From an uncultured Nitrospira sp. (GTDB lineage: Bacteria; Nitrospirota; Nitrospiria; Nitrospirales; Nitrospiraceae): 49,512 nt of DNA. Shown one piece after another: positions 17,536 to 25,875 of this stretch (position 1 is its first letter; every line of letters begins with the position of its first letter). The stretch spans positions 1 to 49,512 of the forward strand of contig CABVRZ010000035.1 of NCBI GenBank assembly GCA_902500775.1. Direction: 5' to 3'. The translations under genes were made by a program, and so were the position numbers. Below the pieces are notes generated by a model. That model made no database searches, had not been told where the DNA came from, and was given only the letters and a program-made list of their open reading frames with translations.

Positions 17536-17919
17536 TTAGGGGATCAGATTCGACGGAGGCTCGCTTTTCGGTTGCGCGGTACTCGCATCGACTCGTTCGA
17601 CTTTTGGATTTTCCACAAACGGCGAATAGCTTTTCAGTTTAATCGTGACGGCATACCCTTCGGCGATCAACAGATCCAGGTCGTCGATCTTCTTTGAAAA
17701 AGTCGCCAACAGCACCCCTTTCGGCGTCGCCAAAGTAAGCAGCAATCGATTCGCCTCCCGCTGCTTTTTCTCAACCGTCCCTTTGACGGACTCCATCTGA
17801 TCCGTTGGAATAAGATCTTGAGTATAGGGGGCCAACAGCTCGGGAGCCATACGGTCCACCAGTACGGCGGAGCAAAATCCCAGGAGAAGACCGCCGATGA
17901 GTCCGAACCATCCTTTCAT
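17536..17919 (-). CDS. Hypothetical membrane-anchored protein
   Basis: 127 residues, not recognised. Residues 4-20 (WFGLIGGLLLGFCSAVL) form a membrane anchor or signal anchor. The rest is soluble and predicted periplasmic: a charged stretch with ESVKGTVEKKQREANRLLLT, then LIAEGYAVTIKLKSYSPFV, and a Pro/Ser-rich tail. Its ATG overlaps the TGA of the preceding 86-residue gene (ATGA at 17916-17919), so the two are translationally coupled and probably work together. Confidence 0.65.
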   Translation of the reverse strand: MKGWFGLIGGLLLGFCSAVLVDRMAPELLAPYTQDLIPTDQMESVKGTVEKKQREANRLLLTLATPKGVLLATFSKKIDDLDLLIAEGYAVTIKLKSYSPFVENPKVERVDASTAQPKSEPPSNLIP

Positions 17920-18176
17920 GATGGTGATCCAGCATCAGGCGGCTTGGGAGAATTGTCGTGCTTCGCTTGTGGGTCTACGTCGGATCCCCTGACCAACCCC
18001 TCAAGTCGTCGTAACGCATCGGCTGTGACTTCTCGCGCTCCCTTCGTCGCATCCTCTGTCTTCGTGGTCAAATGTTCCATCTGTTGCTTGAGATCTTTTA
18101 ACCCCCCAGTACGCTGGAGGGCGGTATACGCCATCGCGATCGCAACCAGCGAGAGTATCAACGCCAAAATATCCAT
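17916..18176 (-). CDS. Hypothetical small membrane protein with coiled-coil segment
   Basis: 86 residues, not recognised. An N-terminal helix (ILALILSLVAIAMAYTAL) anchors it; residues 25-60 (LKDLKQQMEHLTTKTEDATK and on) look helical and coiled-coil prone; the tail is hydrophilic and Pro-rich. It is the first gene of a two-gene unit, overlapping the next start by four bases. An accessory or stabilising role for a membrane complex is possible but unproven. Confidence 0.6.
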   Translation of the reverse strand: MDILALILSLVAIAMAYTALQRTGGLKDLKQQMEHLTTKTEDATKGAREVTADALRRLEGLVRGSDVDPQAKHDNSPKPPDAGSPS

Positions 18177-18459
18177 ACCAATCCTTTCTTCGACACGTCA
18201 CGCATCCGTGTACGGTCCGAACAATAGCCTATTGCTTGAACATTTTTTCCGTACAGCCAACCGTATCCACCCAACGCTTTATAACATTTTGGACATGCGT
18301 ACACTCCGGCAGTGCTGACACCCCATTCCATCAATCCTTTGCGAGATCCTTCACGCCAAATTACTTCTCACCGGAAGATACCGTATGGTAGCCGTTCGAG
18401 TTGCGTTGCGCAATCAGGCTCTCATCGACAAGACGGCATCTATCGCGAGCCAGACCCGA

Positions 18460-20703
18460 TCAAGCCGCCGCCCCTGTCTCTAGTCCGTCCGTGATCAGCA
18501 CCTCAACGCTTCCGGTCTTGATATCATACATGGCGCCGACGATCGCAATCCGTCGTGCCTTCACTAAGTCATCGATCGTCTGACTTTGCGCTCGCATCTC
18601 CTTGACCACGCGCAAGACATTCTCTCTGGCGACGACATCCACAATGACATTCGTGTCTGATGAGGATGGTTCGTCGGCAGGCTGCTCGATGCTCCGTCTC
18701 GCAGCCTGTTGAATCTCAGTGATGATAGAGCCAAAGTGTTGACACCCGGTCTCTTCAGCAACGGTTCGGCGCGATCCTAACAGCTTGACGGCCGCAGACA
18801 CGGCGCCGCATTTGGTATGGCCGATCACCACAATGAGCTTAGCCCCTGCCACCTTGCACCCGTATTCTGCGCTGGCCAACACCTTTTCACTCACGATGTT
18901 GCCGGCCACACGAACGCTGAAAATGTCGCCCATGCCAAGATCGAAGATCAACTCGACCGGGATGCGAGAATCGATACAGCTGAGCACCACAGCCAACGGA
19001 TGCTGGCCCTCGGCCGTGGCACGAACTTGCCGGTTAAAATCTCGCGTGAGACGCCGACCGGCACGAACGCGCTCGTTCCCATCTTTGAGAATTTGCAACA
19101 CCTGTTCCGGGGTCACGGCGCCCTGGAGTGCGCTGGTCGAATACTCCACATACTGAATCTGATCCGCGAAGTCATACTGGCTCGGAAACCCGACCAGACT
19201 GACCGCAACACCACGAACAGGCCCGGTCTGCTCCTTAAAGTCTCGGATGATGCCCAAGACGTCCGGATCGATATAGTCGGTGTTTCGCGCATCGAGCAAC
19301 ACATGTCCGTTACGCGGCACTTCTTCCAACACATTGGACAATGCCGCGCGATTAAGAAAGCTCACTTGGTTCGCCAATTCGATATGGACGACATCGCCGC
19401 CTAAATGGGTTTCCACTGAGCGTCGAACCGGATGCCGCATGTTGCTGTTCAGAATAAAGCCGATCGCCACGGCGAGTCCGATCAGGACTCCGACCAACAA
19501 ATCCGTGAACACGATGGCTGTGACCGTGGCGACAAACGGGATGAACTGGTAACGCCCTGCCTCCCACATCTGCCTGATGAGCGTAGGACTCGCCAGTTTG
19601 ACACCGGTCATCAGCAAAATGGCGGCCAAGCACGATAGCGGGATGCGATTCAACCATACCGGGATGAGCGGAACACTGACCAACAGCAGTGCCCCGTGGA
19701 CAATCGCCGCAAGTTTTGTCTTTCCCCCGGCATTCACATTGACTGAACTTCTGATAATCACCGAGGTAAGCGGAAGCGCTCCCATCAATCCGCAGGTAAC
19801 ATTGCCGATACCTTGTGCGATCAGTTCTTGACTCGGTGGCGAGGTCCGTTGTTGCCGATCAAGTCGATCGGCCGCATTGACATTCAACAAGGTTTCCAAA
19901 GAGGCCACGATCGCGAGGGTCAACCCTGCAGTATAGATCGCGGGGTTACCCCATTGAGAAAAGTCAGGCCTGGGGAGAAACGACATAAACTCGGCCGGAC
20001 TGTTGGCCACCGGCACCTGAACAAGATGGATTGGCTTGATGAGCCACGGCTCCCCGAGTTGCTCAAACCAGACGCTCGCGGCCACTCCAAAGAGCACCAC
20101 CGCGACGGGGGCCGGGAAGAGCGATGTTTTGAGCGGTGTCCACTTGTCCCAGAGAACGAGCAGACCGACGCATACCAGACCGATGACGGCGGCGCCGAGG
20201 TGGAAATCCCCGAACATACGAATCAATTCGGTAAAGGTCGTTTCAAGATCAGGCTGTATGAAGGACATGTCGCCTTCCGGATCCGGATCGTGTCCGAACA
20301 GATGTGGGATCTGTTTTAAGACGATGATGATGCCGATGGCAGCCAAGAGTCCCTTGATCACACTTGATGGAAAGAATCCAGCGATGAACCCACCTCTGGC
20401 GAGCCCCAATGCCATTTGAATGATCCCGGCAAGCATCACCGCCATCAGAAAGGCTGAGAATGAACCGAGGGAAGCAATCTGCGCAGCGACCACCGCCGTT
20501 AAGCCGGCGGCCGGACCGCTGACGCTCGTGTGCGATCCACTCAACAGTCCGACAACCAGACCACCGATGATTCCTGCTAACAGTCCGGCCAGTAATGGAG
20601 CGCCGGAAGCCAAGGCAATCCCCAAGCAGAGCGGTAGCGCCACAAAGAACACCACGAGACCTGACTTCGCATCGGCCAGGACGGTCGAAACCGTACTAAT
20701 CAT
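18460..20703 (-). CDS. SulP-family anion (bicarbonate) transporter fused to beta-carbonic anhydrase
   Basis: A 747-residue fusion. Residues 1 to about 420 form a SulP transporter with some 12-14 helices (VALPLCLGIALASGAPLLAG, GSHTSVSGPAAGLTAVV, LPLTSVIIRSSVNVNAG). A STAS domain follows (HIELANQVSFLNRAAL, LLDARNTDYIDPDVLGIIRD). The last 200 residues are a beta-carbonic anhydrase with zinc ligands CIDSR (Cys near 574) and GHTKC (His near 627, Cys near 630); the Asp-Arg dyad of CIDSR is present. The anhydrase interconverts CO2 and bicarbonate at the cytoplasmic mouth of the transporter, which suits inorganic-carbon supply in an autotroph. GAGGA lies eight bases before the ATG. It is a single-gene unit. 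Confidence 0.93.
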   Translation of the reverse strand: MISTVSTVLADAKSGLVVFFVALPLCLGIALASGAPLLAGLLAGIIGGLVVGLLSGSHTSVSGPAAGLTAVVAAQIASLGSFSAFLMAVMLAGIIQMALGLARGGFIAGFFPSSVIKGLLAAIGIIIVLKQIPHLFGHDPDPEGDMSFIQPDLETTFTELIRMFGDFHLGAAVIGLVCVGLLVLWDKWTPLKTSLFPAPVAVVLFGVAASVWFEQLGEPWLIKPIHLVQVPVANSPAEFMSFLPRPDFSQWGNPAIYTAGLTLAIVASLETLLNVNAADRLDRQQRTSPPSQELIAQGIGNVTCGLMGALPLTSVIIRSSVNVNAGGKTKLAAIVHGALLLVSVPLIPVWLNRIPLSCLAAILLMTGVKLASPTLIRQMWEAGRYQFIPFVATVTAIVFTDLLVGVLIGLAVAIGFILNSNMRHPVRRSVETHLGGDVVHIELANQVSFLNRAALSNVLEEVPRNGHVLLDARNTDYIDPDVLGIIRDFKEQTGPVRGVAVSLVGFPSQYDFADQIQYVEYSTSALQGAVTPEQVLQILKDGNERVRAGRRLTRDFNRQVRATAEGQHPLAVVLSCIDSRIPVELIFDLGMGDIFSVRVAGNIVSEKVLASAEYGCKVAGAKLIVVIGHTKCGAVSAAVKLLGSRRTVAEETGCQHFGSIITEIQQAARRSIEQPADEPSSSDTNVIVDVVARENVLRVVKEMRAQSQTIDDLVKARRIAIVGAMYDIKTGSVEVLITDGLETGAAA

Positions 20704-20731
20704 CGGTGGTTCCTCAACCTATTCATTCTTT

Positions 20732-20746
20732 GGAACAAGGCGTTCC
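20732..20746. promoter_or_regulatory. Inverted repeat upstream of the SulP-carbonic anhydrase gene
   Basis: GGAAC and GTTCC flank a five-base centre, 29 bases upstream of the start codon. It could be an operator or a leader hairpin; no regulator can be named. Confidence 0.35.
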
Positions 20747-20814
20747 GTTACTACACATACCATCGCCAGCCAGAATACCCCTGACTGGTGATGTAGGAAC
20801 GGCCTCTTGGACCC

Positions 20815-21423
20815 CTAGAATCGGCCGGCACCTCGGGTAGGAAACCGTTTTCTGACTACGCTCTTCATCGGTGTTTCAAGCGGAGCCACCAGAGTGGGAC
20901 AGCCCTGTGCACCGTATGCCTCACCCATATCCTCGGCAGCGACTCCTGTCTCATGACTGACCTGACGTGTCATCCATCCCGTAAAGAACCCTGTTTGCAT
21001 CTCAAGATCCATGGTGCCCAGTACCGTACATTCTTGCGGCCGAATGGTAAAGGTGGTCGGCAACACGGTGTGCCAAATGCCTCGTGTACCTGCCAGACTG
21101 ATGTCGGTGACACGATAGGAACCGACTGGGAGTTGCACCGCAAACGGGCCATCAAGCGGAAGATGACCGATCATCAGGCGAGTCCCCGTCGCTTCATCTT
21201 CAACCCACCACTTCATCTCTTTCGGCCAGCTAAGCCCCTCCGATGGTGATTTTCCATCCCGAGTGAGGTGAACCTTACCCAGTAACAGTCCGTGATCTTC
21301 ATCCGGAATCGCAATCTGTGATGTAGGAAGCGGAACTCTGAGGCCTGCACACCCCAGTGTCACACTGACCGCCAAGACGGAGAGACCCACAACGAAACCA
21401 TGAGAAAGAATGTTCCTATTCAT
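20815..21423 (-). CDS. Lipoprotein of unknown function
   Basis: 202 residues. The N-terminus is a lipoprotein signal peptide with lipobox LGC (Cys25), so the mature protein is lipid-anchored. The rest contains a likely beta-sandwich with GPFAVQLPVGSYRV and TIRPQECTVLGTMDLEMQTG; the family is not recognised. GGGAGG lies four bases before the ATG. It is preceded by a truncated tandem paralogue, whose stop it overlaps by eight bases, sharing HLPLDGP, LPVGS-RV, IRP-ECT-LGT and the GF--GW segment. Confidence 0.75.
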   Translation of the reverse strand: MNRNILSHGFVVGLSVLAVSVTLGCAGLRVPLPTSQIAIPDEDHGLLLGKVHLTRDGKSPSEGLSWPKEMKWWVEDEATGTRLMIGHLPLDGPFAVQLPVGSYRVTDISLAGTRGIWHTVLPTTFTIRPQECTVLGTMDLEMQTGFFTGWMTRQVSHETGVAAEDMGEAYGAQGCPTLVAPLETPMKSVVRKRFPTRGAGRF

Positions 21424-21890
21424 AACACCTCCCTTTCCATTGCTGCGCCACGGATCGGGCGAGTCTGACTGGGTGCTTCTCCGATGATCTGAGTGGAGCC
21501 CGGGAGATCAACCACCGGTTTCCTCCGATCAGTTGATCATGATTCGCGCGACTGATTTCTTGTTCATGAAACACATGCCGCGCAATCCACCCATTCACAA
21601 ACCCCACCTGCATCTGCAGCATCGAGGTTCCTAGCCAGGTACATCCCCATGGCCGTATCTCACAAGGCCGTTGAAAGCACTCTTGCCAGATCTCCTCAGG
21701 ACTACCGACCCTCATTGGTGGGACACGGTTTGACCCAACGGGAAGTCTCACCATAAATGGGCCATCAACAGGCAACTGTACAACCAGGGACTCTTTACCA
21801 TGGGTGACCTCTTCCATACGTCATTCCATCTCATTCGATCGCTTGAGATCTTGGGCTTGGCCTTGCCCATTTCGAGTAAAGTACCCCGCC
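21416..21890 (-). pseudogene. Truncated tandem paralogue of the lipoprotein gene
   Basis: An open frame of 133 codons (21817 to 21416) matches the neighbouring lipoprotein from the QLPVDGP segment to the C-terminal region (IRPWGCTWLGT, MQVGFVNGWIARHVFHE). Upstream, the homology continues in another frame (AGYFTRNG and NEME, matching GKVHLTRDG and KEMKW of the intact copy) up to about 21890, where the IS200-like element begins. So the gene has lost its signal peptide to the insertion and carries a frameshift near 21820. A short soluble product from the ATG at 21817 is conceivable but unlikely. Confidence 0.65.
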
Positions 21891-22335
21891 CTGCCAGGCG
21901 CAGGCTTTCTCGAAGAGGTCCAATTGGTCAACTCTTCGTTTCTTCTCCTCATGAAACCGAATGTACGTCTTGATGACCTCGGCGGTCACCTTCTCCCTCA
22001 CCGTTCGAACAACATACCCCTCTTCCCAAAACTCTCCGCCCCACAGCTGCTTTCGGACCTCGGGACATTCGTCTCGAATCTCCTTGGCGCTGACCGCTTT
22101 CAGCCGTCGCCTCACCGCTTTAATCGAATACCGCGGCGGAACACTGAGAAACAGATGCACCTGATCGTTGTCAACCTCCAATTCCTCCATCGCAAATCCA
22201 TGATGCGCGGCAATCTCGCTCACCAAACAACTCCCTCACGTGGTCCCCTATCGCCCGCTGCAGCACCCACTTCCGATACGTGAGAGCCCAAACCAGATGA
22301 TACCGGGTGTCGTTCACACCGTGGCTGCCTCTTCT
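21831..22335 (-). pseudogene. IS200/IS605-family transposase TnpA, frameshifted, HUH motif altered
   Basis: Single-stranded-DNA transposase of the Y1 HUH type. The N-terminal part (GSHGVNDTRYHLVWALTYRK onward to about 22217) lies in one frame and the rest (EIAAHHGFAMEELEVDNDQV and on) in another, so a frameshift splits it. The HUH motif, normally DHVHL, reads DQVHL: the first metal-binding His is Gln. The catalytic Tyr is present in VIKTYIRFHEEK. The last 20 codons run out of the element into the broken lipoprotein gene. Hairpins typical of such element ends lie near both sides (21890-21904 and 22369-22415). Inactive relic. Confidence 0.8.
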
Positions 22336-22366
22336 GAATGGCTATGCCACGACTCGACCGGATTCT

Positions 22367-22416
22367 TGCTGCCTTCGGCAGCACGCATTTTTCATCCCCG
22401 TCCTCTCGGGCGGGGC
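22367..22416. repeat. Subterminal hairpins of the IS200-like element
   Basis: Two hairpins follow each other: TGCTGCC-TTC-GGCAGCA, then CCCCG with a six-base loop and CGGGCGGGG. IS200/IS605 elements carry such imperfect palindromes at their ends, where TnpA binds, and the second has the look of a known transcription-blocking hairpin. This marks the upstream end of the element at about 22420. Confidence 0.5.
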
Positions 22417-22448
22417 ATCCAAAAGCGAATTTTCGTGAAAGCGGAGTA

Positions 22449-22748
22449 CTAGAGAGAAGGAGGATGGAATACGGATGTCGTTAAAATTGGCACCCGTCGC
22501 ACCGGATGAGACTCGGTGACCATGGTAAGAAGTCTCGGCCGCTCCGACTCAAGTGAAGTAGACACGGTCGTATGATCTTCCGAGACGGGCTCCACCTTCA
22601 CGAGTGCATCGGAACTCAGCAGATCCACAAGCGTGGCCGGTATTCCCAGCATCTGTGCAACCACACAGATACAGAGCAACAAGACAAATCCTCTCACCGT
22701 TGTGAGGCGGCATGGAAAGCATGATGCCATTCGCTTCATCAGACTCAT
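22449..22748 (-). CDS. Small bitopic membrane protein, STSVFHPP-tail family (copy 1)
   Basis: 99 residues, not a recognised family, but clearly a paralogue of the product of 25425-25718. A single helix near residues 20-38 (GFVLLLCICVVAQMLGIPAT) is followed by a soluble, Ser/Thr-rich region (SDALVKVEPVSED) and a C-terminus ending TTSVFHPPSL. The QMLG motif starts at residue 32 in both copies and the SDA, SED and SVFHPP blocks align. The gene is a single unit. A likely promoter (GTGACA, 17 bases, TAGATT on the minus strand) ends six bases before the ATG, with no room for a ribosome site, so the mRNA may be leaderless. The function is unknown. Confidence 0.7.
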   Translation of the reverse strand: MSLMKRMASCFPCRLTTVRGFVLLLCICVVAQMLGIPATLVDLLSSDALVKVEPVSEDHTTVSTSLESERPRLLTMVTESHPVRRVPILTTSVFHPPSL

Positions 22749-22754
22749 TAATTC

Positions 22755-22783
22755 AATCTAACATACGAGCGACATGCTGTCAC
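22755..22783 (-). promoter_or_regulatory. Sigma-70-like promoter abutting the copy-1 small membrane protein gene
   Basis: On the minus strand GTGACA is followed after 17 bases by TAGATT, six bases before the ATG. Overlapping and adjoining palindromes are TGTCAC...GTGACA (22778-22799) and GACAATTGTC (22796-22805), which cover the -35 box and suggest a regulator. Confidence 0.5.
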
Positions 22784-22882
22784 GTACGCGCGTGTGACAA
22801 TTGTCGTGACCAACAGTTCTTGTCTCGCCCAATGATACTCCCAACACCAATCCCAATCTATGGAAGGTCTGCTCCTAACCAA

Positions 22883-24115
22883 TCAACTGTCTGGTGAATC
22901 CCCCAATAACCGGTTGATCGTCAACCCTTGTACCAGAATTGAAAACACCACGACGGAATAGGTGATCGTGACGAGAGCGTCACGAGATGGGCCCAACAGA
23001 AGAGAGAGGGCCAGCGCAACGGAGACTCCGCCGCGCAGGCCACCCCAGGTCAGGATGGTCACCGTGCGGGCAGTAAACTCCCGGACGAGACTGAACAGCC
23101 TGATCTGTAACACAACACTCACCCACCGCACTCCCAATACCAGGGGAATGGCCACGAGTCCGGCCAGCAAGTACGGCTGCCGAAAGCTCAAGACCAGCAC
23201 CTCCAGTCCGATCAACACGAACAAGACCGCATTCAACAGCTCGTCCAACAATTCCCAAAAGTTGTCAAGATGCTTGCGTGTCGTCTCCGACATGGCCCAC
23301 TGCCGCCCATAGTTCCCGATGAGCAGACCCGCCACCACGACGGCAATCGGGCCTGACGTATGCAGCAGATCCGCCAATCCGAAACCGCCCATCACGAGCG
23401 CCAGGGTAATGAGGATCTCCACTTGGTAATTGTCCACAGAGCGAAGCATCCGATACGCAAGATAGCCGAGCCCTAATCCCAAGACGGCTCCGCCCAACGC
23501 TTCTTCCGCAAACAAGGCCAGCACATCGGTCACACGAATCGTATCCTTCGGGATCAGGTTGAGCACAACGAGAAAAATGACGACACCGACTCCGTCGTTA
23601 AAGAGCGACTCCCCGACAATTTTCATTTCCAGCGCTTTAGGAAGCCGAGCTTGCCGAAGTACTCCCATCACGGCAATCGGATCCGTGGGTGAGATCAGTG
23701 CTCCAAACAAGAGACAATAGAGGAAGGGCAGTGGTAGACCGACAAGATCAAACAACACATACCCCAACAGGCCGATCACAACGCTCGAGATGATTGTCCC
23801 GACCAGGGCCAAGGAGCCGATCACCCACTTGAGATCCAGCAATGCATCGAGTTTGACATGCAGTGCGCCGGCGAACAGCAGAAACCCTAGCATGCCGTGC
23901 ATCAACGCTTCGTTGAAATCGATGCCTCGAATGAACCGCTGCGCCTCTACCTCGATCCCAAAGCCCAATTTCCCCAGGGTCAGTAAGAGGAGCGAAAACC
24001 CTAGGGCCACTGCCATCAGCCCAATGGTGATTGGGAGTTTCAGTAGTCGATGGTTCAGATAGCTGAACAATGCAGCCAGGCAGATGAGGATCGTCAGTGT
24101 GTGGATCAACGCCAT
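22883..24115 (-). CDS. CPA1-family Na+(K+)/H+ antiporter
   Basis: 410 residues, about twelve membrane helices, monovalent cation:proton antiporter of the CPA1 (NhaP-like) type. GALISPTDPIAVMGVLRQ with its TDP motif and GESLFNDGVGVVIFLVVL with the FND motif are the conserved ion-binding regions; TWGGLRGGVSVALALSL is the conserved C-terminal arginine segment. It exchanges protons for sodium or potassium. There is no large cytosolic tail. It is a second antiporter besides nhaD in this window. Gene order gives no obvious operon partner. Confidence 0.93.
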   Translation of the reverse strand: MALIHTLTILICLAALFSYLNHRLLKLPITIGLMAVALGFSLLLLTLGKLGFGIEVEAQRFIRGIDFNEALMHGMLGFLLFAGALHVKLDALLDLKWVIGSLALVGTIISSVVIGLLGYVLFDLVGLPLPFLYCLLFGALISPTDPIAVMGVLRQARLPKALEMKIVGESLFNDGVGVVIFLVVLNLIPKDTIRVTDVLALFAEEALGGAVLGLGLGYLAYRMLRSVDNYQVEILITLALVMGGFGLADLLHTSGPIAVVVAGLLIGNYGRQWAMSETTRKHLDNFWELLDELLNAVLFVLIGLEVLVLSFRQPYLLAGLVAIPLVLGVRWVSVVLQIRLFSLVREFTARTVTILTWGGLRGGVSVALALSLLLGPSRDALVTITYSVVVFSILVQGLTINRLLGDSPDS

Positions 24116-24252
24116 GCGTGATGTCCCCTGTCGACGTCAGCACTGAGCATGGTTCGATCCGGACCCGTCCGACTTGTCAAGTGGTGCTCCTTTTCTCCCA
24201 TGGTGGTTTCGCCCCTAGGTGTCTGCTGACCTTGGACCAATACCCCACGTCG

Positions 24253-24594
24253 TCAATTCCGTCTCTGCATTCGTTTGGCCCGCACCTTTTCTTCTTCCAC
24301 GTCAATAACTGTCCCCGTGTGGGCATCAATGTGGATCTCCATGACCCGTTTCTCCGGCGTGACGACCTTGACGTCCCAGATCAACCTGTCGTGATTCTGT
24401 TCAAGCGCTGCGTCAATGACTGTCCCGGACACGTTCTCCCGTGCCGTTGTGACGGCCTCGTCGATCGATACCGCTGCTGAAGCGGCCTTCTCGACCTTGT
24501 TCGATTCCGCACCTGTGTACTCCGTCATAATCACGATTCCTGCGACTACTACGAGCGCGGTCAGCGTGATCCTTCTAATCAATCCCTTGTCCAT
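24253..24594 (-). CDS. PepSY-domain protein with N-terminal membrane segment
   Basis: 113 residues. An N-terminal hydrophobic segment (ITLTALVVVAGIVIM) is a signal peptide or anchor. The rest matches the PepSY fold: VSIDEAVTTARENVSGTVID, LIWDVKVVTPEKRVMEIHID and the closing AHTGTVIDVEEE. PepSY proteins are secreted and are thought to bind or inhibit peptidases or ligands; no partner is nearby. The ATG at 24594 has GGAGG five bases upstream, so the ATG at 24597 is not used. Confidence 0.8.
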   Translation of the reverse strand: MDKGLIRRITLTALVVVAGIVIMTEYTGAESNKVEKAASAAVSIDEAVTTARENVSGTVIDAALEQNHDRLIWDVKVVTPEKRVMEIHIDAHTGTVIDVEEEKVRAKRMQRRN

Positions 24595-24623
24595 CACTTC
24601 CTCCGCAACCTCACCATGAAGTT

Positions 24624-24821
24624 CTACCCCCGCAGTTCTCGCAATGTTTTCCTGGTCCTCTCAATGTAGTCACGACGCATGGGATCAATCTCGTTCGAGG
24701 GACTCCTCACGAGGTAGCCACAGCCAGAGTCAGGGCCGATGTACACTGAGCCCAGCCACGGCACGCGGAAGAAGACAAAGTTGAGAATCTCGAGTTCGAA
24801 ATGCTTCGTATTGAATCGCAT
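24624..24821 (-). CDS. Hypothetical small protein
   Basis: 65 residues beginning MRFNTKHFELEILNF, unrecognised. No signal peptide; it contains aromatic-rich VFFRVPWLGSVYIGPDSGCG and a charged C-terminus. I start it at the ATG at 24821 because GGAGG lies three bases before it; the longer frame to 24896 has no support. It may be co-transcribed with the PepSY gene, which follows after 29 bases. Confidence 0.5.
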   Translation of the reverse strand: MRFNTKHFELEILNFVFFRVPWLGSVYIGPDSGCGYLVRSPSNEIDPMRRDYIERTRKTLRELRG

Positions 24822-24924
24822 GGACCTCCATTCCTTCGCTAAGTCCTGTTCTACCGCCCGTACCGGCTCACGTCGGTGACCGTATGGCGCCCTCAACCCT
24901 GCACAGCGACCGCCGTTAGCATCG

Positions 24925-25239
24925 TCACTTCATCGGCACGCTCAATTCATTGTTCGGACGGCTTGTGAACTTGGCTGGGCCCCAATGATTTTGCTTATCG
25001 GATGCAGGTAATTGTGGATCCAAGAATCGCTGATCTCTGTCCCCATTTTTGCCTACCACACAACCAGCTTGTTCGATGCTCTCACCGACCACCGCCATGC
25101 TGAAATTGAGCAAGGCTTCCTCGACCAGCCTCTTCTCAGGTCGAATGCCGACATGTTGACTCACGATCGGTCCATACGTTCCATACGCCGCAACGGCTAT
25201 CGATACATTGAACATTCCCACCAGCATCACACAGAGCAC
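24925..25239 (-). CDS. Hypothetical secreted protein
   Basis: 104 residues, not recognised. A signal peptide (LCVMLVGMFNVSIAVAAYG) is followed by a short soluble protein with one cysteine (CVVGKNGDRDQRFLDP). The start is probably GTG at 25239, with GAGGAA upstream. It lies upstream of the 65-residue protein gene in the same direction after about 100 bases. Confidence 0.5.
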   Translation of the reverse strand: MLCVMLVGMFNVSIAVAAYGTYGPIVSQHVGIRPEKRLVEEALLNFSMAVVGESIEQAGCVVGKNGDRDQRFLDPQLPASDKQNHWGPAKFTSRPNNELSVPMK

Positions 25240-25424
25240 GCCATTTCCTCACGTCCCAATCCCCGTCACTAGTTCCCCTTCGTTCCCACCGTCATGACAG
25301 GCTTGCATGACGTTTCAAGTTCACGGCACATGCCCACCACACCACTGGCCTGAGACAGGGACAGACCTCGCGTGACCGTCCTGGCAGTGCACGCACGGTA
25401 CCTTAAATAGGATACGAACGAAGA

Positions 25425-25718
25425 TTACGCTTGAGGAGGATGAAAGACTGACGTTGAGAAGACTGAAAGATGTCTCAAGAGTTGGGTATAGACGGACACA
25501 GTCGCCCGGCTTGGCTTGCCGAGTTCCGGCATAATGGGCGGAATGGAAAAGTCTTCAGAAAGTGATTCCACCGGTGCATCCGACATCAGCAGACCAAGCA
25601 AGGTGACCGGGGCTCCCAGCATTTGGAACAGGACGCAGACACAGACGAACAGAATCAGCACCGAAGAAACTGCCCCCTCAGGGACGAGCCCCCGTCTTAT
25701 GCTGTCCATCCAGCGCAT
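25425..25718 (-). CDS. Small bitopic membrane protein, STSVFHPP-tail family (copy 2)
   Basis: 97 residues when started at the ATG at 25718. That start gives exactly 31 residues before QMLG, the same as in the paralogue at 22449-22748, and lies seven bases after a good promoter (TTGCTC, 17 bases, TATAGT). A longer frame from TTG 25754 would run through that promoter and is rejected. A membrane helix (VLILFVCVCVLFQMLGAPVT) is followed by LSEDFSIPPIMPELGKPSRA and the tail STSVFHPPQA. No ribosome site fits between promoter and ATG, so the mRNA may be leaderless like copy 1. The role is unknown. Confidence 0.7.
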   Translation of the reverse strand: MRWMDSIRRGLVPEGAVSSVLILFVCVCVLFQMLGAPVTLLGLLMSDAPVESLSEDFSIPPIMPELGKPSRATVSVYTQLLRHLSVFSTSVFHPPQA

Positions 25719-25725
25719 GGCGCGC

Positions 25726-25754
25726 ACTATACCTAAGCACAGACGCGTGAGCAA
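25726..25754 (-). promoter_or_regulatory. Sigma-70-like promoter abutting the copy-2 small membrane protein gene
   Basis: On the minus strand TTGCTC and TATAGT are separated by 17 bases, and the -10 box ends seven bases before the ATG at 25718. Transcription would start at or next to the start codon. Confidence 0.6.
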
Positions 25755-25875
25755 GTGAGATCACCAGGGGGGTCTGCGACATACGGGGAGCTGGAACCAT
25801 ATTCCCTGAATTACTGTTATCGCGGATGGAAGTGCCACGACTCATGTGCTCGCGGGCGATTGAATGGCACAACAT

